Positions 17,259 through 25,644 of a DNA stretch of 31,663 nt are shown here, in pieces. Each line of letters begins with the position of its first letter. The stretch's first letter is position 1. A program made the position numbers and the translations under genes. Source of the DNA: Paulinella micropora. Its lineage: Eukaryota; Cercozoa; Imbricatea; Euglyphida. The stretch spans positions 12,706 to 44,368 of the forward strand of contig BJOX01000228.1 of assembly GCA_009731375.1 (NCBI GenBank), read 5' to 3'. The notes beneath the pieces were generated by a model, which had not been told where the DNA came from, made no database searches, and saw only the letters and a program-made list of their open reading frames with translations.

Positions 17259-18809
17259 ATGAAGACAAGAAAAAAACCTAAACAAAGACCACCTAGAATA
17301 TACAGAACGAAAGACGGTCGGCCATATATCAAAGTGAAAGGCAAACGAGCATATCTAAACTTTGGAAAGAAAACAAATGACTTATCAACACTTCAAATCG
17401 TTAAGCTGTTTATGAAATATTTGAACAAACCAAAAGCAAAGAGGGCGAAGACAAAGCGGGAAGACAAGAAAAAAGTTAAAAGCCTGTCGGAGATTGAACA
17501 AAATACAAGGATTGCTATTCAAGACCACTTGGATAAACTCAAACAGGAGAAATATGAAAAGATAGAAGCCATAGACAAGAAGGAGAAAGCGGATATTGAA
17601 GAAAAAGACCAGGAAAGGAAGAGGCAACACCGCAAAGAATTAGCCGACATACAAGAAAGACAGGATGAAAAGGAGCGCGAACTCAGGAAAGAGCAACGAC
17701 TTATTGAGGAATTACGAAGAACTAAGCAAGGACTATTAATAGCACCTGTTGAAGAAAAAACACCAAAAACTCCAAAATCATCTCCAAGCGGAATAAAGGA
17801 TATAACTGATGAAGTAAATAAGCAAGCAAAAGATTTAAAAGACGAAAAGAGAAACAGAATTATTGATGCTATGTTTTCTGAGGGTATGAGATTAAAAAGA
17901 AATAATGTAGGAAAACCTAGAAATCACTCCATAGTATCCAGTCTCATAAAAGCAGGCAATGATATTAAAATCGTAAAACCAAAAGGTAAAAAGAAAAATT
18001 ATTCCGAGACATTGAAACAATGGTTATACACTCAAAAATTTACCGAAAACATAACTTCTCCTGATGAAGGTTGGGACAAACTAGATAAACTTGTAAAAGA
18101 AGCTAAATCCGCAGAAAAGAAAACACCACAGGCAAAACAACCACCAGCCACACCACAGACACAACAACAAACACCTAATTCACCCGAGGCTAAACAGCTA
18201 ATATTTGAGCTGACACAAGGACGAGCACCCGCAACCCCAAATACACAAGCACCCGACCAACAACAACAACCAACAACAGATGAACAACCACCACCACCTC
18301 TGGAAAATGACACTCCGCAAGATGGAACAGGCAAAGGTTTAATGACATACGAAATAAATGAGATTATGAAAAAACATAAGTGGTTTCTCGGCACAGTTCC
18401 AAGCGACCAACTCAACACTTTGAACCCAGGAAGTAGAAAGCGATACGGGTTCATAATGAACTTGGACCGCCATAATCAAGGTGGCTCGCACTGGATAGCT
18501 GTTTGGATTTCTTTGAATGGAGACAGGGCTGTTGAAGTGTATAACCCGCTAGCCGAATATGAGCCGACTGAACTTTTTCAACATCAAATGAAACAGCTGT
18601 TAGATAAAAGCCGTCCTGATAGTTATTTATTAATGAAGGTCAATCAAGTTAAGCAACAAAGCGACACCTCAGATACCTGCGGATGGCATAGTATGCGGTT
18701 TCTTTTAGAGCGGGCGAAAGGAACCAGATTTAAATTTGCCAGCGGATGGACTGACTTAAAAGAGAAGGAGGCGGAGGAATTGAAATCGCAGAACGGTCTA
18801 CGGTTTTGA
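17259..18809 (+). CDS. adenain/Ulp1-like cysteine protease (viral maturation protease) with long N-terminal extension
   Basis: This is an intact 516-codon frame. Residues 1-60 are very basic and Tyr/Gly-rich. Residues 65-165 form a charged coiled coil. Residues 285-360 are Pro/Gln/Thr-rich. The C-terminal domain (about 365-516) has the layout of the C5/C48 protease clan: GSHW with His411, a strand with VEVYNPL, Gln467 in VKQQS, and Cys474 in DTCGWHS. The Gln-to-Cys spacing of seven equals that of adenain. The residue aligned with the usual acid appears to be Asn429, with Glu426 nearby. Polintons, virophages and adenoviruses use this enzyme to cleave virion precursors. Upstream is a T-run and TATATACAATATG. 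The gene ends 12 bp before a C23 run and an assembly gap. Confidence 0.8.
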   Translation: MKTRKKPKQRPPRIYRTKDGRPYIKVKGKRAYLNFGKKTNDLSTLQIVKLFMKYLNKPKAKRAKTKREDKKKVKSLSEIEQNTRIAIQDHLDKLKQEKYEKIEAIDKKEKADIEEKDQERKRQHRKELADIQERQDEKERELRKEQRLIEELRRTKQGLLIAPVEEKTPKTPKSSPSGIKDITDEVNKQAKDLKDEKRNRIIDAMFSEGMRLKRNNVGKPRNHSIVSSLIKAGNDIKIVKPKGKKKNYSETLKQWLYTQKFTENITSPDEGWDKLDKLVKEAKSAEKKTPQAKQPPATPQTQQQTPNSPEAKQLIFELTQGRAPATPNTQAPDQQQQPTTDEQPPPPLENDTPQDGTGKGLMTYEINEIMKKHKWFLGTVPSDQLNTLNPGSRKRYGFIMNLDRHNQGGSHWIAVWISLNGDRAVEVYNPLAEYEPTELFQHQMKQLLDKSRPDSYLLMKVNQVKQQSDTSDTCGWHSMRFLLERAKGTRFKFASGWTDLKEKEAEELKSQNGLRF

Positions 18810-18821
18810 TACTTTTATCTA

Positions 18822-18844
18822 CCCCCCCCCCCCCCCCCCCCCCC
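18822..18844 (+). repeat. C23 homopolymer next to an assembly gap
   Basis: An uninterrupted run of 23 C's abuts the gap, 12 bp after the protease stop. A G/C hairpin of the kind found after other viral genes may have collapsed into this run or stopped the assembly. Confidence 0.9.
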
Positions 18845-18854
18845 NNNNNNNNNN
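18845..18854. other. assembly gap (10 N)
   Basis: Ten N's, probably a gap of unknown true size, fall between the protease and penton genes. Viral genes could be missing here. Confidence 0.98.
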
Positions 18855-18907
18855 AAACAAAAAATATATATTTTCCTGTATATACGAACCTTTTGTAAAA
18901 AAAGCTT
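18855..18907 (+). promoter_or_regulatory. conserved AT-rich promoter block upstream of the penton gene
   Basis: AAACAAAAAATATATATTTT is followed by TATATACGAACCTTTTG and AAAAAAAGC. This is the same order of elements as before the ATPase gene. The second part (GAACCTTTTGAAAAA-like) recurs before the capsid gene at about 19,772-19,790. Confidence 0.5.
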
Positions 18908-18925
18908 CACCAAAAAGTCGGGTCA

Positions 18926-19738
18926 ATGGATTACAAAGGTGGCAGGAGTAGTGGCATCTATTACATAAACAGTAAAAATAGGATAAATGGCACAGACAGC
19001 GACTTTACACACTCTTTGGATTTAAGAGATTGGACAATCCAACACATTGTAAAATTTTACATATCTATGTGCCGAAGTCGTATTACTCTGTGGCAAGTCC
19101 TTACAACACTTTTACTCTGAGTGAAGATGGCTATGAGGCGCTCATTACGATACCCAAAGGAAACTACACAATGAACAACTTAAAAAAATAAGCTGGCCGA
19201 AGTGCTAACAGCAGATAGTCCCAACCATTACACATACACGATAACGAGCAACAATACCAACACCGACCCAGAAGACGGCAAGCTATTATTTACAGTAGCG
19301 GGCAACCTAGGAATTCAACCGCGGTTTATATTTGACACCGAAACTCGTATTCACGAAGTAATGGGTTTTGACCGCGACTCAACATATTTCTTCGCTAATA
19401 ATACCATTAGGTCTCCGAATGTCATAATCTTGACTGGTGAAAAAACACTATATCTTCAATCGGACCTCATTGGCGAAGGTGATAACCACGTGCTCCAAGA
19501 AATATATACCGCTAACGAAATCCCGTTCGGCTCTGTCATATATGACGGAAGCGGGTCGGAGTATGGCAAAAGACTGTCCGCCAATTCAAACAATGTATTT
19601 CGGTTTTACTTAACTGACGAAAACGACCAACCAATAAACCTCAACGGGTTGGGTATTGTAATGACATTGTTGATTTACCGCGAGACTAATTATTTTAATT
19701 TATTTAATTCATTTTTTAATTTGTTGAAATCTCGTTAA
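18926..19738 (+). pseudogene. penton-like minor capsid protein (two frameshifts)
   Basis: The ATG at 18926 opens with a short Gly-rich lead and GIYYINSKNRINGTDSDF, a start I associate with minor capsid (penton) proteins of PLVs and virophages. Three consecutive frames are needed. The first frame is left around 19,050-19,060. A middle segment carries YYSVASPYNTFTLSEDGYE and ends in an A7 run at 19,182-19,188, which has one A too many. The third segment (19,202-19,738) holds a beta-rich domain with HEVMGFD and the terminal strand VMTLLIYR. The net shift is zero and the total is about 270 codons, consistent with a single jelly-roll penton. The gene is directly upstream of the major capsid gene, the usual order. 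The family call rests on the N-terminal signature, size and position. Confidence 0.75.
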
Positions 19739-19753
19739 TTAATTTAATTTTAG

Positions 19754-19806
19754 AATTATTTATTTTTTATATAGAACCTTTTGAAAAACCAAAAAAAGAA
19801 AAAAAA
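19754..19806 (+). promoter_or_regulatory. AT-rich promoter upstream of the major capsid gene
   Basis: The stretch contains TATATAGAACCTTTTGAAAAA followed by an A-rich leader to the ATG at 19807. It matches the GAACCTTTTG core at 18,885-18,895. Confidence 0.5.
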
Positions 19807-21375
19807 ATGCCAGTCCAATACGGAGGAGAACTAGTCCATCAGACTAAGGAACTGCTCACGGGCAAGTATGAGTTGAATAAGCTTACCAGTCGTGAAGGGT
19901 CGGCAAATGTTAATCTTACAACTGCTGGGGGTATGGAAAGCACCTTTGAAATTCCTACTCGCCCACTGAACCTTGCTAGGTCTGTCTTGCGATTTACTTA
20001 CACTCCTACCACTGCTGGCGGTGGTAATTACAATCGTATTTATGCTGATTGTCTGTCTATGATTAGAAGTATTGAACTGCGAAGCCGAAGCGGGCAGTAT
20101 CTGTGTAATCTTCAACACGTGGGCAATTACACTAAAATAGTTTGGACGCCTGAAATTAAATATGAAAAGTTTATGGCCCTTGAAAACCACGGAGTATGAT
20201 GAAAAGACTTTGGGCAAGACTGGCTCGGGTGCTATGCTTCAAAAGTGTAATGCGAACAACAAGAGCGGAATTACAATGACTGGGAGGGTTATGAGTGATT
20301 TTGCGGCGGCGACTGTTGCGGGAGATGATACTAAATATCCTACTACTGCTTTGGCTGATAACACCGTAGCAAATGTTAGAACTGCTCTAACTACCGCCGT
20401 CCAAAATGTGCGAGATTTCGTGGCACAACCGACTACGGATGCTCAACGATATTTAAGTGCTTTAATAGTTTTAATGGAACGGGTGGTGATTATGTGAATG
20501 TTGCTACTGATGAAGCAAAGTATTTTATATGTGCTAGTGCGGTTGGTGCTTACCCAGTCATTAGTGTAAATCTCCCTTTGGGTATGCTGTTTGGAACCAT
20601 TTTTGAACTTGATAAGACTATCGGATTTAATGAAATTCTTGATATGCGAATTGTGTGGGAGAGCACTGAGCGAACAAGTTTTTATGGAACTAGTGCGACT
20701 TCTGTTGCTACTGGTGCGGCGGCCACAACTGTTGGTGCTACTGTTAGCAATTTGAATTTATTCCTTGCCGTTGAGACTGACCCGAATGTTATCTTGGGTG
20801 TTCAACAAAAGATTGCGGGCGAAGGTTTCCCATTTAAGATTGAGTATCCTATTTCGTGGAAACACAGCCTCAGTAGCGGAAATCAAAATTTTGTCGTTAA
20901 GATGAATCGCTCGCAGGGTGAAAGAATTCGTCGTATTTACACATCAGTCTTTAATAGCACTGAAAACAAAAACACTTCTTTTGATAACGACAACAGAACT
21001 GACGGTCAGGCTACGCCCGCAGGAAAGAAAGTTAAGACATATTACACCACTCTTGACGGCTCCCGACTTCAACAATTCAATGTAGATACCATTAAGAATG
21101 AAGACTATATGACTTTGAAGGATAAATTGAAGGGAAGTGCTATTTTGAACTCTGATGTGTATCATTACAACTGGTTTCACGTGGATACTTGGGACCATAA
21201 CCGCCCGCTGTGTGATAAGGATACTGACGGGTATGAGGTGAGCGGTCTAAGTCTTGATACAGAGAGACGATATGAGTTTGTTGCGACTACTCCTGCTGAT
21301 ATCCAAAATTACTACACTTATGTCATTCTTCAACGAAGCGTGCTTGTGAAGGGAATTGAAATCCTAATGTCTTAA
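19807..21375 (+). pseudogene. major capsid protein, PLV/virophage type (two frameshifts)
   Basis: The reading spans about 522 codons, a typical size for a double-jelly-roll capsid protein. Segment one (19,807-20,199) has the N-terminal arm and first strands (NLTTAGGMESTFEIPTRPLN and SMIRSIELRSRSGQYLCNL). The frame changes at about 20,180-20,200 into a middle segment (to about 20,455), then back near 20,450-20,456 into the long C-terminal segment ending at 21,375. That last part has the strand-rich second barrel, including YPVISVNLPLGML and the terminal YVILQRSVLVKGIEILM. The net shift is zero. This is the shell-forming hexon subunit. It lies 69 bp after the penton gene under a matching promoter. 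The call rests on position, size and fold-like pattern; a structure prediction would confirm it. Confidence 0.8.
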
Positions 21376-21434
21376 CCCGTGAGGTGATAATTAATTTTTG
21401 ATAGATTATTTATTTTTTTAATAATATACGAACA

Positions 21435-22633
21435 ATGAGCCACCAACGAAATTTGATAGCACAAAATCCTGAGGGCGACTTCGTAAATGTCAAAGTCGGA
21501 TATGATGGACACATTGAAACCAATAATATGAAAACCGCCTTTGGAGAAGCATTAACCAGTTCATTAACACCAGTATTACAGGAAATATTCCCCTACACAG
21601 TTAATACACGGATATTGACATTAACTCAAACCGATGCGAAAGCATCATTTAATGCGAATATGGCTGAATTGAAAACAGATGCTAAAAATACTGCTAATGC
21701 GATAATGGAAAGCAAAAGAAAAATAAAATACAGAACTGGTATGGGAGTTTTAGCTCGCTTCACTGCCTTATGGACGACAGATGAAACAAAAGATTATTAT
21801 TCATTTATTGGTATTGGTGATAATAATCTACAAAATGATTCTACTTTTACAAAGAAAGGACGGTTGGTTTTAATATCGCACATTGTAATGGAGGGGCAAT
21901 CACTCTTATCGCACAAGCAATCTGGGATGACACGTGTGATGGAACTGGCGATATGCCACTCTTGGATTGGTCGAAGGGTAATGTATTTCAAATTCAATTC
22001 CAATATTTAGGTATTCAATTGAGAACCCCACGACGGGCGCATTCCAACAAGTCCATATGATTAAGTATGCGAATGCCAACGATGGTGTCAGTCTGCGGAA
22101 TACAACTCTCCCTTTTGTTGCTCGTATCAGAAATTATGGTGCTGAAACTGGAATACAAACATTGAAAACTGCTAGTTGTAGTATGTTTATTGAGGGGTTC
22201 AACACTATTAATACAAGCATATCTAACGAAGCGGAAGGAGATGAAAAGGCGAGCACCACTGAAAGCCCAATTCTCAGCATAAAAAATAAAACACTTTTTA
22301 ATGGCGCCTCAACAAATTATTCAATTGTTTATCCAACTCTCGTGAGCATATCAAACGAAGACAGTAAGGTTAATATAGTGCGAATTGTGAAAACGACTGG
22401 TGCCCTTACGGCGGAGAACTTCGTTGATATTGATGCCACAACTTCGATCGTATCAAAGGACGTCTCTGCGACTGCTCTCGGCGGTGCCACTATAACTGAT
22501 GTCATTCTTAAACTGAACTTACGACATACAACTATCTCCTGGTGAAAATCTAACATTTTTACAAAAGTCTGTTTCCACTGTTAATAATGGAGGAAATGTG
22601 AGTGTTATAGTTAATTTCGTAGAAGACTGGTAG
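21435..22633 (+). pseudogene. conserved virion-associated protein, beta-sandwich type (three frameshifts)
   Basis: The ATG at 21435 follows a T-run and ATATACGAACA leader. The first segment has a VNTRILTLTQ region, then RTGMGVLARFTALW, a signature I associate with virion or attachment proteins of PLVs and some marine phages. The frame changes around 21,840-21,880 to one containing KGNVFQIQFQYLGIQL, then around 22,010-22,025 to one with FQQVHMIKYANAN and NTTLPFVARIRNYG, then near 22,515 to the last segment ending NFVEDW at 22,633. Roughly 400 codons are covered. It closes the capsid cluster and is probably a structural or receptor-contact protein. Its exact function is unknown. Confidence 0.6.
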
Positions 22634-22650
22634 GGGTCTCCGCCCCCCTA
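22631..22650 (+). terminator. G-run/C-run hairpin overlapping the stop of the virion protein gene
   Basis: TAGGGG pairs with CCCCTA across an 8-base loop, and the stop codon TAG is the first arm's start. A second small stem (TTCGCGGAAG region) and an A9-10 run follow. Same class as the hairpins at 15,851 and 17,154. Confidence 0.55.
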
Positions 22651-22712
22651 TAAATCCCTTCGCGGAAGCAAAAAAAAAATTAATAAGTTTTTGAGAAATC
22701 TCCACAAAGCTC

Positions 22713-23000
22713 CTACAATTGAAGCTGTTTGAATATTTCTTTTTTTAGCTCAGGATAGTTGTCTAGAAATGGTTGCTTCGCCATCCATCTTAAATATTGG
22801 GTATCAAATACGACCACATCGGCTACTGTCTTTCCCTCATATTTTCCCATAGGTATCTTTCCTTGTTCTTGAAGTTTCTTGTTTTCTGATTTATATTCAT
22901 TAATGTGCCCATCAATTACTTGCTTAATTTCTTGTAAAGTAAATGTTCTGTCTTTGTTGCTGACAGATAGCTGTTCAAATTTTTCACAAAGCTTTTGCAT
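22713..23000 (-). CDS. Exo-X C-terminal-like / DUF3820-like small protein
   Basis: This is a 95-residue intact leftward frame. The C-terminal half has PMGKYEGKTVADVV, then TQYLRWMAKQPF. This GKY/H-x-G-K-T followed by YL-x-W pattern is seen in DUF3820-type proteins and in the C-terminal domain of exodeoxyribonuclease X-like nucleases. The N-terminal half is helical (LQEIKQVIDGHINEYKSENK). No nuclease active-site DED motif is present, so it is a stand-alone domain that could bind nucleic acid; this is inference from the family. It converges on the virion-protein gene and begins 33 bp from an assembly gap. Confidence 0.55.
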   Translation of the reverse strand: MQKLCEKFEQLSVSNKDRTFTLQEIKQVIDGHINEYKSENKKLQEQGKIPMGKYEGKTVADVVVFDTQYLRWMAKQPFLDNYPELKKEIFKQLQL

Positions 23001-23003
23001 CGG

Positions 23004-23066
23004 TGAGTGTAGAGTAGGGTGTATATAGTAGGNNNNNNNNNNGAGTAGTGAGTATATAGTTGGCAG
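23004..23066. repeat. GAGTRTAGAGTAG/TATATAG repeat around an assembly gap
   Basis: GTGAGTGTAGAGTAGGGTGTATATAGTAGG lies left of the gap in parts, and GAGTAGTGAGTATATAGTTGG lies right of it. The two sides share GAGTAG and GTATATAG units, suggesting a small tandem repeat that stopped the assembly. The N's are at 23,033-23,042. Confidence 0.5.
23033..23042. other. assembly gap (10 N)
   Basis: Ten N's, probably of unknown true length, fall between the Exo-X-like gene and the lipase gene. Confidence 0.98.
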
Positions 23067-23101
23067 TATAAAAAAATAAAAAATTAAATAATTAATATAG
23101 G

Positions 23102-23787
23102 ATGTCTGAGTGGATAAAATTCGTAAAGGCTTACTCCGCTAAGCATAACATAAGCTACAAGGAGGCATTGAAAAAAGCTGGTAAGGAATACAGAAGACAG
23201 AAGTGAGGTAGTGCTAGTTTATCGGAGGATGTCTATTTGGTTTCGTCTGAACGAAAAGGTGCTGACGGATGGAAGCCAGTCGCCAGCAAAGAAAAATCGA
23301 CTGTATATGAAAAAGATGGCAAGGCAATTGTAGCATTTAGAGGCTCAGTAGATAAGCGAGACCTGCTAACAGATGTCGCATTGGTGAAGGGAGTATTGAA
23401 AAGAACACCGAGATATAAAGAAGAGCAGAAGCTGGTTAATGAAGTCATAAAAAATATGATAAGGATAATGTAGAGCTAACGGGTCATAGCCTTGGAGGAA
23501 CGATAGCGAAAGATTTAAGTAGGCAGACTGGTGTAAGGGCAACCACATACAATAAAGGCAGTAGCACGAAAGACCTTATTGAAGGAGTGATTGACCGAGT
23601 GGCGGTGAAAGTTAATCCGAAAGGGAAGAGGGCGAAGACGGCGAAGCTGACCACGAACTACCGAACCGCATTAGACCCAGTATCATTGTTGGGAGCGACT
23701 GCTGTAAATACTAAGCTAGTAAAGCCGACGAGGGGTGTTCATACGATTAGAAGCTTCAAAGGTAGGGGCAAAAAAATTTATCTATAA
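23102..23787 (+). pseudogene. class 3 lipase (alpha/beta hydrolase), with in-frame stop and frameshift
   Basis: The ATG at 23102 opens a 34-codon N-terminal piece (WIKFVKAYSAKHNISYKEAL) ended by TGA at 23,204-23,206. The same frame then continues, without a good start, into a lipase domain. The nucleophile elbow GHSLGG lies at 23,482-23,499 (Ser codon 23,488-23,490) in the +1 frame, reached by a shift in the A6 run near 23,443-23,448. Likely acid and base are the Asp of ALDPVS (about 23,670) and the His of GVHTIRSF (about 23,738). AFRGS before the elbow fits the class 3 lipase oxyanion region. Class 3 lipases hydrolyse acylglycerols or phospholipids; in a virus this could aid membrane entry or exit. 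The W-x-x-FVK...YKEAL piece resembles short motifs of large DNA viruses. It ends converging on the HIRAN gene with 6 bp overlap. Confidence 0.75.
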
Positions 23788-24102
23788 GTTAAGTTTTGAT
23801 TTGAAAACCGAGCGGTATGCTGTCGTTATTCCGTAATTCTTACCTAGACCACCACCATATACTTTAAAATGAACTTTTCGTTTTTCTGGTAGTTTCTCAT
23901 TTATTTCTTTTGCTAGTTCTTTTGCCACATAACCCAAATGTTTTCCATCACTTGTTCCAACTTTAATAGCATTTTTGTCAAATTGATTATTCGGTTCTTT
24001 CACTATATAAACATTCGTTCTTGGATTACGAATGAGATATATTAAATTATTTTGTCTCCCCTCAAATGTCACCCCGACAACTTTTGTTCCGATGAACACC
24101 AA
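23782..24102 (-). CDS. HIRAN-domain protein
   Basis: This frame of 106 codons holds almost only a HIRAN domain: a first strand VVGVTFEGRQ (about residues 8-17), EPNNQFDKNAIKV (about 36-48) with the family's NxxDxNAI core, then GKHLGYVAKELAKEI. In HLTF/Rad5-type helicases HIRAN binds single-stranded 3' DNA ends at stalled forks; free-standing HIRAN proteins also occur in bacteria and viruses. The called start is TTG at 24,102; no in-frame ATG precedes it before a TAG, and a T7 run lies at the start. The N-terminus may therefore have been lost by a frameshift. It converges with the lipase gene. Confidence 0.7.
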   Translation of the reverse strand: MVFIGTKVVGVTFEGRQNNLIYLIRNPRTNVYIVKEPNNQFDKNAIKVGTSDGKHLGYVAKELAKEINEKLPEKRKVHFKVYGGGLGKNYGITTAYRSVFKSKLNL

Positions 24103-24185
24103 AAAAATGGTCTATGCCCGTAGGGTATATAGTTGTTATTATATTTTTTAGATGATAATTAATTAAATGATAAATAATTAAATGA

Positions 24186-24380
24186 TTAATATTTGAATTT
24201 CGCTTCCTTTTTGATTTCCTCTTGATTTCTACTTGATTTCTTGTTTGTTGATTTTTGGCGATTTTGGTCTGTTAAGACACTTTTCATAGAGGGCATTTTT
24301 CCTAAAAATGACCCTAAGAAAAGTGTATTCATCTTCTCGACCGACCACCTTTCTTTTCTCGATTTTGCTCTGTCACTCAT
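24186..24380 (-). CDS. small basic hypothetical protein near the right end of the element
   Basis: Starting at the ATG at 24,378-24,380, this 64-residue frame is Lys/Arg/Ser-rich (MSDRAKSRKERWS, later KSTNKKSSRNQEEIKK). The frame also opens further upstream (ATG at 24,407), but that part looks like flank DNA. No family is recognised. It is listed because it is leftward like HIRAN and similar in composition to the element. It may be a chance ORF. An imperfect hairpin (GGGCATTTTT with AAAAATGACCC) sits inside it at about 24,291-24,315. Confidence 0.25.
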   Translation of the reverse strand: MSDRAKSRKERWSVEKMNTLFLGSFLGKMPSMKSVLTDQNRQKSTNKKSSRNQEEIKKEAKFKY

Positions 24381-24419
24381 CCCACAGCATGGCATGTGTT
24401 TATCCACATCTAAACCAAC

Positions 24420-25170
24420 AAGTACCGATAGCAGTTATGTCTACATCACAACCTTATAGCTACATTTTTATACATGTACAGCTCAAATTCTGTCTGATGC
24501 TGAGCCTCGGTTCTAACCAACCTTCATTCCTTGTGCAAACACACATAACAAACGTGCAAACGTGTGAGAATTATGGGATAGGTTCAGGAAATGTGTTATG
24601 TCATGTTTCTTGCGTCGGTTAGAGGTACGTCCTCTGCAAATAAACGAGCCCGACAATGCACCCAAGATAGCCACTCAGCGTATACTGTGACCAGTATGAC
24701 ACGCGGCTCTCTTCCAACCGCTCTCTTAAATATGTATTGTAACACTGTTACAAACCCCGTGTTTTGGTAATGACATCATGTCATTTTCAGCTCTATCTGT
24801 CAGCTTTATGGGGCATCGCTAAACGCTTCCAGTCTAAAGTTGCTGGGTGGTTTCTAGATTTTCAGACGCTTTGTTGACTTTTTTGTCACATAAGTGCGCT
24901 ACACCGAAATTCAAACACATAGACAAACTGTATGTTCCTTCATCAAACACATAGACAAACTTATACACGATAATTCAGCCCCAGGGAGCGGCTCTAGCAG
25001 AAGCGTCATTTCTAGGTCATCTTGCTTACTTCTTATATTTCGGTATCATTTTCATCATGCTGTGTTTCTCTCTTAGTACACACACCGCCAACTCTACATG
25101 CCAATAAACTCCACAAACACTTTCAAATAAGGCTAAACCCGAAAGTTACAAGAAAATCTAGTGGAAAATT
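24420..25170. other. AT-rich flanking DNA without supportable genes
   Basis: No ORF with protein-like composition and no recognised element was seen. Short ORFs are in the expected random range. A direct repeat of CAAACACATAGACAAACT occurs at about 24,912-24,930 and 24,944-24,962. This is probably host intergenic sequence to the right of the virus. Confidence 0.5.
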
Positions 25171-25184
25171 TGCATGTCCAAGTA

Positions 25185-25425
25185 TCTCTGTCTGCCTGTC
25201 TGTCTGTTTGTGTTTTGGTCTGTCTGTCAGTCTGTCATTCTACCGGTCGGTCGGTCGGTCGGTCGGTGTCTATCTATCTATCGGTCTTTCTGTCTTTCTG
25301 CCTGTCTGTCTGTCTTACTTTCTATCTATCGCTGTCTGTTTGTTGATTGTCTGTCTGTCGTTCTGTCTGTCGGTCGGTCGGTCGGTGTCTATCTATCTAT
25401 CTGTCTGCCTGTCTGTCTGCCTTCC
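25185..25425 (+). repeat. GTCT/GGTC/CTAT tetranucleotide field with an internal duplication
   Basis: Runs of GTCT, GGTC and TATC alternate. A block CGGTCGGTCGGTCGGT followed by GTCTATCTATCTATC occurs twice, near 25,245 and 25,373, about 128 bp apart. This suggests duplication of a mixed microsatellite unit. Confidence 0.85.
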
Positions 25426-25470
25426 CCTCCCTCCCTCCCTCCCTCCCTCTCTCTCTCTCTCTCTCTCTCC
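25426..25470 (+). repeat. CCCT then CT microsatellite
   Basis: CCCT units grade into a CT dinucleotide run directly before the ATGT field. Confidence 0.9.
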
Positions 25471-25471
25471 C

Positions 25472-25490
25472 TATGTATGTATGTATGTCT

Positions 25491-25521
<31 letters not shown>

Positions 25522-25613
25522 ATGTTATGTATGTATGTATGTATGCATGTATGTTTGTATGTATGTATGTATGTATGTATGCATGTATGACTGCATACAT
25601 GCATGCATGTATG

Positions 25614-25644
<31 letters not shown>

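Larger units (their letters stand above)
9555..24400. mobile_element. integrated, decayed polinton-like virus (PLV/virophage-related)
   Basis: This AT-rich block carries the hallmark morphogenesis set of polinton-like viruses: A32/FtsK-type packaging ATPase, adenain/Ulp1-like protease, penton-like minor capsid protein and double-jelly-roll-type major capsid protein in one rightward cluster. It also carries a fibre, a lipase and small accessory proteins. The left limit is the composition switch at about 9,550-9,562. The right limit is uncertain, between the HIRAN gene (24,102) and about 24,420, where virus-like features stop. I found no terminal inverted repeats and no target-site duplication. 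No integrase, helicase-primase or full polymerase is present. At least twelve frameshifts and one in-frame stop suggest an inactive endogenous copy. Two N gaps lie inside, so part may be missing. Confidence 0.85.

Noticed and set aside
9563-24400. Terminal inverted repeats of the element
   Set aside because: I compared the first bases after the left junction with sequence around 24,100-24,420 in reverse complement and saw no match. The left end appears truncated.
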